64,000 bases of DNA from Mycolicibacterium sp. YH-1 (GTDB lineage: Bacteria > Actinomycetota > Actinomycetes > Mycobacteriales > Mycobacteriaceae). A program made the translations under genes and the position numbers. The stretch is taken from contig NZ_CP092915.1 of assembly GCF_022557175.1 (NCBI RefSeq), forward strand, positions 4,836,001 to 4,900,000, read 5' to 3'. Of the stretch, positions 37,045 through 46,190 are shown piece after piece; position 1 is the stretch's first letter; each line of letters opens with the position of its first letter. Under the pieces are notes generated by a model that saw nothing but the letters and a program-made list of their open reading frames with translations, was not told where the DNA came from and searched no databases.

Positions 37045-38114
37045 GAGGGTTGTGATCCGCGCCTGTAATCGCAGCCCTCACGCAGAACTCGGCGTACCGA
37101 GCCGGGTGCGCACCGGCTCGACGAGGGAGGAGTTTAACGACCAATCCCGCCCTCAGATATCCCGCTGCGAAATTCGCGCCCTCTCAACCGATCAGGGTGC
37201 GTACATACTCAGCCGGGGCGCGGTCAGCGCCAGTAACCGCTCACGTGCCGCCGCCAGTTCAGGTCGGCCGATGGACGCCGCATGAAAAGTAGCCGACAGC
37301 CCGTCGGCCGAACAACGAACAAGCGAACTCAGGCTCAGGCTCAGGTCGAGCCTTCGGCGTCCGGCGCACCTCGAGCGACGAACACGTAAGCAGCGTTGCC
37401 GGTGCAACACACCATACTGCGCGAACGCCCCATCAAGGCACTCGTCAGTCCAATCACGCTACCCATCAGTTCGGCACAAACCGCTGCCACGACAGTGGTC
37501 ATGGGGCGGGGATGAAGGCGTCGCCTGGCGCCAGTATGCGGACCAGTAGCTCAGGCCAATCTATTTGCACGAGGTCAGAACATCTCTCTGAGTCGACGGG
37601 CTGCCGATCAATCGCCAAATATCCTGCCGATACGGGGGTTCGTCAGCAGGTGGGCACCTGCGTCGTACGGAGGACTATAGATCACGATGTTCCCTCGGCG
37701 CGTCCGTTCTTCACATGACGATCCGATCAGCGAGCGCACTCGCCTCGTCTGTGTCAGTGTGTGACTAAAAGCATTGCAGCCTGGTGCTTCCGACGAAGTT
37801 CACGCACCAGATCAGGTATTCGCATGCGAGTCAGAGCAACCGTTCGACTGCCGTGCGCTGGCCACTGTCACCGGGGAGGAACACCTCGCGCGCCGAACAG
37901 GTCGCGCGGATCTCTTGCGTCGTGCGAGCATGTGAGGGCGAAACACCGACGCGCTCGTCTGCTTCACCGGCCAGATTCGTGGATTTCATCGCGAGTTCTC
38001 GGCGACCCGCGGTGTATCCGCAGATTTCGCCACTGTTCGGTTATCGCCAATAGGAACGACCGTTTCCCACGGGCCTGAGTCTGACGGCATCACAACGTAA
38101 TTCCTTTCCTACGG
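37045..38114. other. Gene-poor stretch, about 1.07 kb
   Basis: No intact gene. The minus strand at 37192-37332 reads LVRCSADGLSATFHA and RPELAAARERLLALT, which could be the worn end of a TetR-type regulator, but this is weak. A short AGGCTC tandem run lies near 37332-37350. The rest shows no recognisable coding or RNA feature. Confidence 0.4.
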
Positions 38115-39062
38115 ATGAAACATCGAGGACTTCGCGTAGTTCGCGGGGGCCGGCTCAATGGTGCCGCGCCCGAACGACTCGGTCGTCACTTTGACAAGCA
38201 CGAAACAGTGTCACCGCGCACGGCGGCTGTCCTGGCTCGGCTGGGCGGTACGGTGCCACCCGCCGGGCTATGGCAACAGATTGCCGGCATGACCGCCGAA
38301 AAGGAACTGATTGAACGTCGAATTGTCCTGCCTCTCAACCATCCCGAACACACAGCCGAGCACCGGGTCGTTCCGCCCCATGCACTCATGTTTTTCGGTC
38401 CACCGGGCACAGGCAAGACGACCTTCGCCAGAGCGATCGCGAGTCGGCTGGGGTGGCCGTTTGTGGAACTGTTCCCGTCCCGGCTCGCGACTGGCGACTG
38501 GCGACGGTGGCCTTCCCGCCGCACTGGGCGAGGCCTTTAGCAGACTGAGCGAGCTCGAGAACGTCGTGACTTTCATCGACGAAGTCGAAGAGTTGGCAGC
38601 ACAACGGGAACCGAGGTCGCCGGCGAACACCGCCCTCGTCAATGAGTTGCTCAAGTGTCTGGTTCGATTTCGCGACCGCCCAGGACGGCTGCTGGTCTGT
38701 GCCACAAACTCGGTCAGCGACCTGGACTCCGCATTCTTGCGGCACGGCCGCTTCGATTACGGGTTGCCGATCGGTCCACCCGACGCAGAACACGCAATGC
38801 GATGTGGCTTCGCCATGTCGGAAGAACTGATATTGATGTCGACGCGCTTGTCTTAGCTACGGCGAACTTCACACCTGCCGATATCGCTCACGTCGCCCGT
38901 GCTGTGGCGCAAGCGGCATTCGAACGAACCATCGACCTCGGATCGCGCTACCACCCCACGCTTGACGACTACATGCGGGCGGTGCACAGCACCCGCCCAA
39001 CTCTTTGCCCCAATGACGTTGCCCGTTTCACCTCCGACGTCCGGGCTTTCGCTCGGACCTGA
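38115..39062 (+). pseudogene. AAA+ ATPase, broken by two frameshifts
   Basis: Frame one (from ATG 38115) holds Walker A in FFGPPGTGKTTFARAIA. At about 38490 a 7-base direct duplication (GCGACTG twice, then GCGACGG) shifts the frame; removing one copy restores RLATGDGGLPAALGEAF. Frame two carries Walker B VVTFIDEVEEL and the sensor VCATNSVSDLD. A second shift near 38790 moves to frame three, which runs DIDVDALVLATANFTPADI to the stop at 39060-39062. The parent would be a roughly 310-residue FtsH/Vps4-like AAA ATPase. All catalytic motifs survive, so decay is recent. Confidence 0.85.
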
Positions 39063-39583
39063 TCAACGGCAACGGCCAACTCGGATTAACGACGGCAGTC
39101 TTCAATTACCCTGCACAGCACACAATTTCGATACAATTGGAGATGATCCCGCACGGACGGCCGATCGCCCTGCCGCTCGGTCGTGACGACGTGTTGTTAA
39201 CACCCGCCGCTGCTCGAGCCCGCCGTACCGTGGGGTGGGTGTGGTTGCGCGATCAGGAGTCGCACAGCCGCCCACCCGAAGTGGAGTTCCTCGGCAACAG
39301 CGCGGAAATCTCGAAGATGTCGCAGCTCCACGATAAGAACTAGCCAACTAGCACTACCCGATGTGTTTCAGAATCTCGCCGACGTGGCTTACCGCCGAAG
39401 TATGCATGTAGCGATCTGCGGCTTTGGGGCCGTTCGCCGCGCGCGCCGCGGCGGCCGATTCGTCGACCAATCGGCGCCTCGGACGATTGGTATCTCGTCC
39501 GTCCTCACCATGCCGGCGATGCAAGTTGCTAAGGACAGTGCGAGACGGCGGGGTACCACGAACCGGCGTGTAGGTCAGTGCGG
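39063..39583. other. Stretch without a supported gene
   Basis: A 68-codon frame at 39137-39343 (plus) begins MEMIPHGRPIALPLGRDD; I do not recognise it and there is no clear ribosome-binding site. The remaining sequence to the SDR stop at 39584 shows nothing identifiable. Confidence 0.4.
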
Positions 39584-40339
39584 CTAAATCACCGCACCAC
39601 CATTTGGACTGACGATTTGACCCACCATATAAGTACCCGCATCACCCGACAGGGCTTCGGCAACTGCGGCGATCTCATCGGGTAGACCGTAACGCCCGAT
39701 TGGCAGCAGCTCGGCTTCGGCTCCGGAGGCGTATTCGTCGACCGCCATCAACATCCCGGTGGCGACAGGTCCGGGAGCAATCGAGTTGACGAGAACTCCG
39801 GCGGGTGCGCACTCACGTGCCAGTGCCTTCGTCAGGCTAATGACAGCCCCCTTGGACGCACAGTAGGCCGCGGATTCTGCCGCACCGGCGATACCCAGCT
39901 CACTGGCGATCGTGATGATCCTTCCTGTCCCTCTGCTGAGCATCCCAGGCAACGCTGCCTTGATGATTGCGTAACACCCATTCAAGTTTGTCTCAAGGAT
40001 GTCGTCCCACGCTGACCATTCGAAGGTTGCAGAGGGTCCGTGGCGGTGGATTCCTGCACAGGGTACGACAAGATCAATCGCGCCGAAATGACGCTCGGCT
40101 TCTCCCACGAAGGCCGCGACCGACTCACGTCGCCTAACGTCCAAGCGTCGCACCAGCACTCGTGGTGTAGGCGCAGAACTGGTAAGCACGCCATCGAAGC
40201 CGAAGTCGTCGGATATGTCGGCCACTGCGATCCGCCAGCCAGCGGCGAAGAACCGACGCGCTATCGCTGCGCCGATGCCAGTCGCTCCACCAGTGATGAG
40301 TGCCGTCTTTGACATCCCGGTTGCAGTCTCAGCGTCCAC
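39584..40339 (-). CDS. Short-chain dehydrogenase/reductase (SDR type b paralogue)
   Basis: A 251-residue SDR with TGGATGIG near the N-terminus, Ser in TIASELG, YCASK active site and GLPDEIAAVAEAL. It resembles the SDR at 30866. GTG 40339 is preferred because GGAGGA lies eight bases before it; it overlaps the upstream SDR stop by 11 bases. An ATG at 40315 is also in frame. Base composition looks less GC-rich than in the left part of the window. Confidence 0.85.
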   Translation of the reverse strand: MDAETATGMSKTALITGGATGIGAAIARRFFAAGWRIAVADISDDFGFDGVLTSSAPTPRVLVRRLDVRRRESVAAFVGEAERHFGAIDLVVPCAGIHRHGPSATFEWSAWDDILETNLNGCYAIIKAALPGMLSRGTGRIITIASELGIAGAAESAAYCASKGAVISLTKALARECAPAGVLVNSIAPGPVATGMLMAVDEYASGAEAELLPIGRYGLPDEIAAVAEALSGDAGTYMVGQIVSPNGGAVI

Positions 40340-41063
40340 GCCAGAATCCTCCACTTACATTCAATACCGTTCCAGACAACCAATCCCCCCCTGCACCAAG
40401 CAGATACTCCACAGCGTGTGCGATTGGCTGTGGACCGCCGAACCCCAAAGCTTGCGCGTCCCGATAGTGCTGCGCTTGTGTTTCGGTCATCGGTTGCCCT
40501 GTTGACCCCGTGGCTCCCGGGGCTATTGCGTTGACGAGAATACCTTCGCCTTCAAGTTCGGTCGCCAGGCTCATGGTCAAGCCAATTATTCCAGCTTTGG
40601 CTGCCGCATAGGCAGCAGAAACGCCAGGAGTTGGCACGACACCGCAGATAGACGAAATATTCACGATCCGGGCAGCTCCCTGAGCGATCATCACTGGAAG
40701 GCACGCCTTGGTCATGTTCCAAGTGCCAGTTAGATTCACGTCAATCATGCGATGCCAGTGTTCATCGTCAATCGCAGTGGGAGAGACGAATTGGGCGTCG
40801 ATGCCAGCCACATTCACCAAAAAGTCGATTGCACCGAGATCCTTGGCAACCGCCGACGCAGTCGATTCAGATGAGTTTTTGGAGGCAATGTCCACTGCAT
40901 AGGCCCTCATACCGATGGACGTCGCGACCTGGCTAACCTTGCCGAACTGAATGTCAGCCAGTGCGACCTCCGCACCCGTGGTGGCAACGAGATGTCTGGC
41001 GACAGCTTCACCAATGCCCTGGGCGGCTCCTGTGACCAGTCCCTTCAGGGTCGGCCCTCTCAC
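40329..41063 (-). CDS. Short-chain dehydrogenase/reductase (SDR type a paralogue)
   Basis: A 244-residue SDR: TGAAQGIG cofactor loop, ADIQFGK after strand 2, Ser in NISSICG, and YAAAK where the Tyr-x3-Lys pair is kept. The C-terminal ALGFGGPQP and GDWLSGTVLNVSGG match the SDR at 28643. GTG 41063 overlaps the permease stop by four bases. AT-richer codons suggest foreign origin. Confidence 0.87.
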   Translation of the reverse strand: MRGPTLKGLVTGAAQGIGEAVARHLVATTGAEVALADIQFGKVSQVATSIGMRAYAVDIASKNSSESTASAVAKDLGAIDFLVNVAGIDAQFVSPTAIDDEHWHRMIDVNLTGTWNMTKACLPVMIAQGAARIVNISSICGVVPTPGVSAAYAAAKAGIIGLTMSLATELEGEGILVNAIAPGATGSTGQPMTETQAQHYRDAQALGFGGPQPIAHAVEYLLGAGGDWLSGTVLNVSGGFWRGR

Positions 41064-42661
41064 GACTGGCCACCAATCCCGGCCACGGTTGTTGGAGTCG
41101 CATCAGCTTCGGACGCACGACGGCCACCTTCGATTGGTGGACTTGGATGGTCCGTCACAGGAACCCATCGCGGTCCCTGTGACCCGTGAACGTACCGCGG
41201 TTCAGGAAAGACAACCAGCAATGCATAGAACACGACTCCGGTCACGACGAAGGTGAAGAAGAAGCTGACATCCACGCCGGCGAAGAGCGGGTTGAGCGGG
41301 CCTGTGATCAACGGTGTGTTTGCCGTAAGTAATCCGAGCACGCATCCGATGATCCAGGCAGACAAGGCGCGGAAATTGAATCCCGCAACCGACCAATAGA
41401 TGCCGCCCTTCTGCTGCCTGGTGAACACCTGTAGATCGTCACTTTGGTAGTAGCCGCGCCGCGTGATGAAGCCGATAAGCATGATGGAGATCCACGGTGC
41501 GGACAGAATGAGAATCAGGCTCAAGAAGCTGTTGACTGTGTCGACTAAGTTGAAAACGAACCTACCCAGGAAGACAACGACTATCGAGATGGCGCCTATG
41601 AGGAAGGTTCCCTGCACGCGACTGACCGTGTGAACCAGCGACGAGAAGTCCAGGCCTGTCCCGTATAGCGATGCCACTCCGCCTGAGATGCCACCCACCA
41701 GCCCGATCATGACGATCGCCGGAACGAACCACGACGGCGCAACAGTAATGAGGCCGTTCATATAGTCGGCAGCGTCCGGGACCAGCGTCGCCGTCGCGGC
41801 GCCGAAGAAGAATGGCAAGAGGGAGACGACGTGCGCGAGGAATGTCAACAGCACGAGTCTGCCGCCACTGGTCGTGGACGGTAGGTAGCGCGACCAGTCC
41901 CCGAGGAAAGGCCCAAACGACAATGGATTTGCCATGGCGATGAGCATTGCAGCCACCCACGTCGACGTCGCTGATCCGAGTGCGTAGCCGGCGGGGTGAC
42001 CGGAGTAGCTGAAGTCGATCTGGCCCCAGAAGGTGACCAGGCCTACCGCCAGCACCACAAACAGCGTTGGCGCGATAAACACGTTGGCACGCAGAACGCT
42101 TCGATATCCAACAACGCAGATCACAAAGATCAGTGCGGCAGTCACGGCGTAAGAGACTGCAGTCAACAGATTGCCGGAGGCCTGCGGCGCGATTCGCGAA
42201 ATCGCGCCTGCGACAGAGTCGCCGCCGACCCACACCGAAACGGTGAAGAAAGTCATGGCGATCACCAGCGAGAGCGATGTCCCGACAATCCTCCCCCGGA
42301 CCCCGAAGTGAGCACCAGAGGTCACCGCATTGTTGGTGTGCGTCCTCGAGCCGAATATAGACAGTGGCGCCAGAAAGAGTGCGCCGACAAGAGTTCCGAC
42401 AGTGATTGCCGTGATCGCTTGCCAGAGGCTGAGTCCCATTGCAATAGGTAGCGTTCCGAGAATCACCGTGGTCGTCGCCAGCGCCGCACCGACGGCGATT
42501 CTGAAGAAATCCCGCGGCCGGGATGTCTGCTGGTCCGGCGGAATCGGTTCGATGCCAATGACCTCGATCAAATGCCGACTCCTGTCGGTTGCGGAGTTCC
42601 GTGGACAACCCGGGACGCGCTGCGTCGCTTTATGTCCATCGGGCGGAACGAGACGCGACAT
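41060..42661 (-). CDS. NCS1-type permease (cytosine/N-heterocycle class)
   Basis: A 533-residue, 12-helix permease. The cytoplasmic N-terminus contains IEVIGIEPIPP, then FFRIAVGAALATTTVILGTL starts helix 1; THTNNAVTSGAHFGVRG and NPLSFGPFLGDWSRYLP are characteristic loops shared with the permease at 46953. ATG 42661 has GAGGAGGG before it. It is the first gene of permease-SDR-SDR, with an IclR-type site 39 bases upstream. Substrate not shown; purine, pyrimidine, hydantoin or guanidino compounds are typical of NCS1. Confidence 0.9.
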   Translation of the reverse strand: MSRLVPPDGHKATQRVPGCPRNSATDRSRHLIEVIGIEPIPPDQQTSRPRDFFRIAVGAALATTTVILGTLPIAMGLSLWQAITAITVGTLVGALFLAPLSIFGSRTHTNNAVTSGAHFGVRGRIVGTSLSLVIAMTFFTVSVWVGGDSVAGAISRIAPQASGNLLTAVSYAVTAALIFVICVVGYRSVLRANVFIAPTLFVVLAVGLVTFWGQIDFSYSGHPAGYALGSATSTWVAAMLIAMANPLSFGPFLGDWSRYLPSTTSGGRLVLLTFLAHVVSLLPFFFGAATATLVPDAADYMNGLITVAPSWFVPAIVMIGLVGGISGGVASLYGTGLDFSSLVHTVSRVQGTFLIGAISIVVVFLGRFVFNLVDTVNSFLSLILILSAPWISIMLIGFITRRGYYQSDDLQVFTRQQKGGIYWSVAGFNFRALSAWIIGCVLGLLTANTPLITGPLNPLFAGVDVSFFFTFVVTGVVFYALLVVFPEPRYVHGSQGPRWVPVTDHPSPPIEGGRRASEADATPTTVAGIGGQS

Positions 42662-42699
42662 TAACCCTCCTCGGGTTCACAGCAACCTGGATACCATAA

Positions 42700-42716
42700 A
42701 GTGCGCTATGCGCCCA
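42700..42716. promoter_or_regulatory. Putative IclR operator, copy B (before permease-SDR-SDR)
   Basis: AGTGCGC-TAT-GCGCCCA, 39 bases before the permease ATG. Confidence 0.55.
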
Positions 42717-42837
42717 CATGGTCGCCGGTCGCACATCTATTGAATAGTCGCTTCGGACGTCGCTGTCAATGGCGAGTCCTCAACCCGCGTTAGCTCCAGG
42801 CGAACAGTCACCTGCTCGTAGCAGCACCTCTGGCATG

Positions 42838-42870
42838 AGGTGCGCAGACGAGACTTCCTCGTCTGCGCAC
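42838..42870. repeat. Perfect 14-bp-stem hairpin in a 483-base gene-free gap
   Basis: GGTGCGCAGACGAG (42838-42851) and its exact complement (42857-42870) flank ACTTC. There is no T-run on either strand. It may end transcription from either side or be a protein site, since its arms contain the GTGCGCA core of the operators. The rest of 42662-43144 shows no supported gene. Confidence 0.6.
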
Positions 42871-43144
42871 CACACCCAAAACGTCGATGCCAGGTTTGTT
42901 CCGAGTGAGGTCGTCGTCGACGAGATCGCTGGTCGCGGTGCGTTGGCGTGGACTCTCATTGCGACGGGTCCAAACGGGGATCATCCGCGTGGACTCGGTG
43001 GCGTCGATCAATTTTCGTTCGCGGAGGGACGAGAGACAGGTATGGTCCATCGGCGGCGCCGAAGCGCGGCCGTTCTGATTCCATTTGATCGACCGCCCGG
43101 TCACGCGAATACTTTTGTGGCCGAACTGGATTCATTCGAGTTCG

Positions 43145-43441
43145 TCACTTGTGGAGAGTCGCGACACCCCTGAGCCGAAGTCGCGCAAGGAGAACTCGCG
43201 CTGCGGGCTCATCGACATTACCCGCGTACCCGTTGAGCCAGCGGCACAGCGCTGACATCAACGCGTGGGGCACGGCGAGTTCCTCCCGTACCGCAGCTGA
43301 GATCATTCTCGTGATGGCGTCCCAGTATTGGCCGCAGCCGAGTTCCAGGTAGATTGCAGCGCGCTCAGCGGCAGGGAGGTCACCCGCTAGATTGTCCGCC
43401 ATCCGCCACGCCAGGTCGTGGTCACACAACATCGATTCCAT
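43145..43441 (-). CDS. Small conserved-looking hypothetical protein
   Basis: A 98-residue protein (ATG 43439-43441; a second ATG at 43432 is possible) with DLPAAERAAIYLELGCGQYW and AVREELAVPHALMSALCRWL. No catalytic motif or membrane segment is visible. A second, broken copy of its C-terminus is at 35668-35770, showing that it belongs to a family duplicated within this region. Function unknown. Confidence 0.6.
   Translation of the reverse strand: MESMLCDHDLAWRMADNLAGDLPAAERAAIYLELGCGQYWDAITRMISAAVREELAVPHALMSALCRWLNGYAGNVDEPAARVLLARLRLRGVATLHK
43175..43234. repeat. 60-bp repeat, copy 2
   Basis: The partner of 35707-35766 in direct orientation, 7.47 kb away, with two mismatches. It lies within the small hypothetical gene. 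Confidence 0.85.
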
Positions 43442-43527
43442 CTCCACTCGCCCCTCGCCGCATCGGCGCTGCAGTCGGCGAGGACGCCGGTCCACCTACG
43501 CGGAAAGACCAGCGCCCTCACCCTTAC

Positions 43528-44520
43528 CTACGAGTTGATCTTGCGATCGGCGATGAGCGCGACGATCTCGTGCATGACTGCTGCGGCCACCATTGCCGTG
43601 ACCTTGCTCGGCAGGTCACGGGTTGGCATCAAACACACCACGTCGCCTCCGATGACATTCTTGCCCCGCATGGCCCGAAGTATTTCGGTGACCTGGTCCA
43701 CGTTGAAGCCCACAGTGCCCGCTTCGATATTCGACACGCCTGGCGCCACCGTGGCGTCGAGGCAATCGAGATCGAACGTGATGTAGAGCGGAGTATCGCC
43801 GATGCGCTTCTGGATCACGTCGATGATCGCTGCCGCGCCCTCCTGCTGATAGCGCCTCATGGTGACGACGTCATAGCCGAGCTCGTATGACCGATCGAGC
43901 CACCCGGGGCTACGGGGATTCCCGCGCATACCGATCTGAACGCTCTTTGACGCATCCACGTTGCCCTGCTGAACAAGGTAGGCGGCCCAGTTCGCGGCTG
44001 ACTTCTTCGCACCGAGCCAGTGGTCGAGGCTGTCATAGGCGTCGGTGTGGGCGTCGAAATGCAGCAGCGCCACCTTCTCTCCGAGCGGCGAGTTCTCGTC
44101 ACCGGCGATACCCTGCACGATGCCACCGGTGATGCCGTGATCGCCGCCAATGGAAACCGTGCGGGCTCCGGCCCGGAACACTCGGTCGTAGTACGCCGAG
44201 ATCCGTTCGATGCTCTTCTCGTTGTCGGCATACTCCGGCAGCGGCACGTCCCCCAGATCGGCGACATTCACCGCGTCCCAGGCCATGAAACCGAACGCGT
44301 CGTGATAGCGACGGGCATTGGCAGAGATGTCACGGACAGCCCGCGGGCCATGGTGCTGATCGCGCAGCGTGGTGTTGTTGCCGGACGAGTGCGGCACACC
44401 GACCAGCGCTATGTCGATGCCTTCCGGACTCTCGACATGGGGAGCCCGGAACAACGTCGGGATACCCCACCACTCCAGCATCTCCACCATCATCATGTCG
44501 GCCTCATCGTTGTGACTCAC
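43528..44520 (-). CDS. Ureohydrolase (agmatinase/arginase/guanidinase family)
   Basis: A 330-residue binuclear metal hydrolase. GGDHG (His128), HFDAHTD (Asp156, His158, Asp160) and TFDLDCLD (two Asp near 246 and 248) supply all six metal ligands of the family. It cleaves urea from a guanidino compound; members act on agmatine, guanidinobutyrate, guanidine or others, and the substrate loop does not tell me which. GTG 44520 with GAAAGGGG before it is preferred to ATG 44538, which would sit right on the operator at 44542. It is divergent from the MFS-creatininase-NCS1 operon. Confidence 0.9.
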   Translation of the reverse strand: MSHNDEADMMMVEMLEWWGIPTLFRAPHVESPEGIDIALVGVPHSSGNNTTLRDQHHGPRAVRDISANARRYHDAFGFMAWDAVNVADLGDVPLPEYADNEKSIERISAYYDRVFRAGARTVSIGGDHGITGGIVQGIAGDENSPLGEKVALLHFDAHTDAYDSLDHWLGAKKSAANWAAYLVQQGNVDASKSVQIGMRGNPRSPGWLDRSYELGYDVVTMRRYQQEGAAAIIDVIQKRIGDTPLYITFDLDCLDATVAPGVSNIEAGTVGFNVDQVTEILRAMRGKNVIGGDVVCLMPTRDLPSKVTAMVAAAVMHEIVALIADRKINS

Positions 44521-44541
44521 CGTCAGAACCCCTTTCATGGA

Positions 44542-44558
44542 TGTGCGCTCAGCGCACG
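44542..44558. promoter_or_regulatory. Putative IclR operator, copy C (before the ureohydrolase)
   Basis: TGTGCGC-TCA-GCGCACG, 22 bases before the GTG start; one mismatch from perfect symmetry. Confidence 0.65.
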
Positions 44559-44780
44559 AATGGTCGATATTCGCCCTAAGGGTCCTTGGTTACGCAGCGT
44601 TCGTCAAGACCGGAAGATGCGAAACCCCTTGGATGTCCTGCATTCACGCTAGGCGCGGCCGCGACGCCTCGGCGCAAGTCGTCGGCCAGGGGCCGGTTAA
44701 AGGTGCGTAGATTCCCCGACTGTGTCGCTTGACACACGGCCGTACCCGCACACACACTTGGGCACACCAACCCGCACTTT

Positions 44781-44797
44781 TGTGCGCAGAGCGCACA
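44781..44797. promoter_or_regulatory. Putative IclR operator, copy D (before the MFS gene)
   Basis: TGTGCGC-AGA-GCGCACA, with perfectly symmetrical arms, 20 bases before the ATG at 44817. This is the best copy of the motif. Confidence 0.7.
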
Positions 44798-44816
44798 TCG
44801 AAGGGATTCGCAGGCT

Positions 44817-46190
44817 ATGACCGGCAGTTCAGTGATCGACGACTCCCCGATACTCGGGTTTCACCGGAAGCTGCGATGGCAGTGTTCGGGTGGCACCTTC
44901 CTCGATGGGTACCTACTCAGCTCGATGGCTGTCGCCATCCCCGGTGTCATCGGCGAATTCTCCTTGTCCTCGGTGCTGTTGAGCGTCATGGCCGCCGCCG
45001 CCCTGGTGGGCATCTTCGGCGGCAGCCTGATCTTCGGCTGGCTCAGCGACCGGGTGGGCCGGCACACGTTGTTCACCGTCGACCTGGTGGCCTTCGCCGT
45101 AGCCGCGTTTCTGACCTTCTTCGTCACCGAGGCCTGGCAATTGATCGCACTGCGATTGATCGTCGGCCTGGCTGTCGGCGCCGACTACCCCTTGGCGATG
45201 ACGATGGTGACTGAATGGATGCCCACCAAACATCGCGCCGGCGGCATCGGTCTACTGGTCATGTCATGGTTCGGTGGCGCCGTCACCGCCTACGTCGTCG
45301 GCTACTTCATCGTCGCCGGGGCCGGTGACGGAGCCTGGCGATGGGTCCTGGGCAGTGCTGTTGTCCCCGCGGTGATCACCTTGATCCTGCGCGTTGGAAT
45401 GCCTGAGTCGCCGCGTTGGCTGCTCTCGAAAGGCCGCCACGATGAAGCGTTGCAGATCATCCGCGACGTGTACGGACCCGACGCCACTCTGGCCGGCCTG
45501 ACCACTGCTGATTCCGGTGCGCCGGAGCAAGGCCGACTCCGCGAGCTGTTCTCCAGGCGCTACCTCCGCCGAACAGCCTTCGCCAGTGGCCCCTACACCG
45601 CACAGACCACCGCCTTCTTCGTGATCCTGACCTTCGAGCCGACGATCCTGCTGTCCTTCGGACTCGATCACGGCAACGCAAGCTATTTGGGGTCCGCCCT
45701 CACCAGTTTGCTGTTCCTGCTGGGCTGCCTACCAGTGCTGCGCTGGGCGGAGACGATCGGACGTCGACGCCTGTACATCTGCTCATTCGCCCTTATGACG
45801 CTGCCCCTGCTGGTCCTGGGTCTGGTTCCGCTCGAGGCCGCAGCGCTGGTGGTGGCGTGCTTCTGCTTCTACGCATTCGTCTCCGGGCCCACGAACGTCC
45901 TGTCATGGTCCTACCCGAACGAATTGTTCCCCACCCACATTCGCGCCACCGCCGTGGGATTCGCCACGGCCATGACCCGCGTCGGCGCCACCGCCGGCAC
46001 GTTCCTGCTGCCGATCCTGCTGGAGTCCATCGGCACCCGCCCCACCATGCTGGTTGGCGCCGCAGTGGTCGGCTCCGGACTGTTGATGTGCATATTGTGG
46101 GCACCCGAAACCAGCGGACGCTCACTCGACGACGTCTCGAATGAGCGCAGCGATGCACTCGAGGACACAGGAGCCCCCCATAATGAGTGA
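44817..46190 (+). CDS. MFS transporter (sugar/organic-acid porter type)
   Basis: A 457-residue, 12-helix transporter. The 2-3 loop is GWLSDRVGRHTLF, the 4-5 loop region contains GADYPLAMTMVTEWMPTKHRAG and the central loop PESPRWLLSKGRHDEAL; these are classic signatures of the metabolite:H+ symporter/sugar porter branch. It is first in an operon with the creatininase-like gene (8-base overlap) and an NCS1 permease. Unknown substrate; co-location suggests a nitrogenous organic acid or its product. Confidence 0.9.
   Translation: MTGSSVIDDSPILGFHRKLRWQCSGGTFLDGYLLSSMAVAIPGVIGEFSLSSVLLSVMAAAALVGIFGGSLIFGWLSDRVGRHTLFTVDLVAFAVAAFLTFFVTEAWQLIALRLIVGLAVGADYPLAMTMVTEWMPTKHRAGGIGLLVMSWFGGAVTAYVVGYFIVAGAGDGAWRWVLGSAVVPAVITLILRVGMPESPRWLLSKGRHDEALQIIRDVYGPDATLAGLTTADSGAPEQGRLRELFSRRYLRRTAFASGPYTAQTTAFFVILTFEPTILLSFGLDHGNASYLGSALTSLLFLLGCLPVLRWAETIGRRRLYICSFALMTLPLLVLGLVPLEAAALVVACFCFYAFVSGPTNVLSWSYPNELFPTHIRATAVGFATAMTRVGATAGTFLLPILLESIGTRPTMLVGAAVVGSGLLMCILWAPETSGRSLDDVSNERSDALEDTGAPHNE

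Noticed and set aside
37192..37332. TetR C-terminal remnant on the minus strand
   Set aside because: The similarity is limited to a vague helical pattern; too weak to annotate as a pseudogene.
39137..39343. 68-codon plus-strand frame after the broken AAA ATPase
   Set aside because: Unrecognised sequence with a weak start region; left as part of the gene-poor stretch.
42808..43104. 98-codon minus-strand frame between the permease and the small hypothetical gene
   Set aside because: No recognisable motif, no ribosome-binding site, and it spans the perfect hairpin at 42838-42870.
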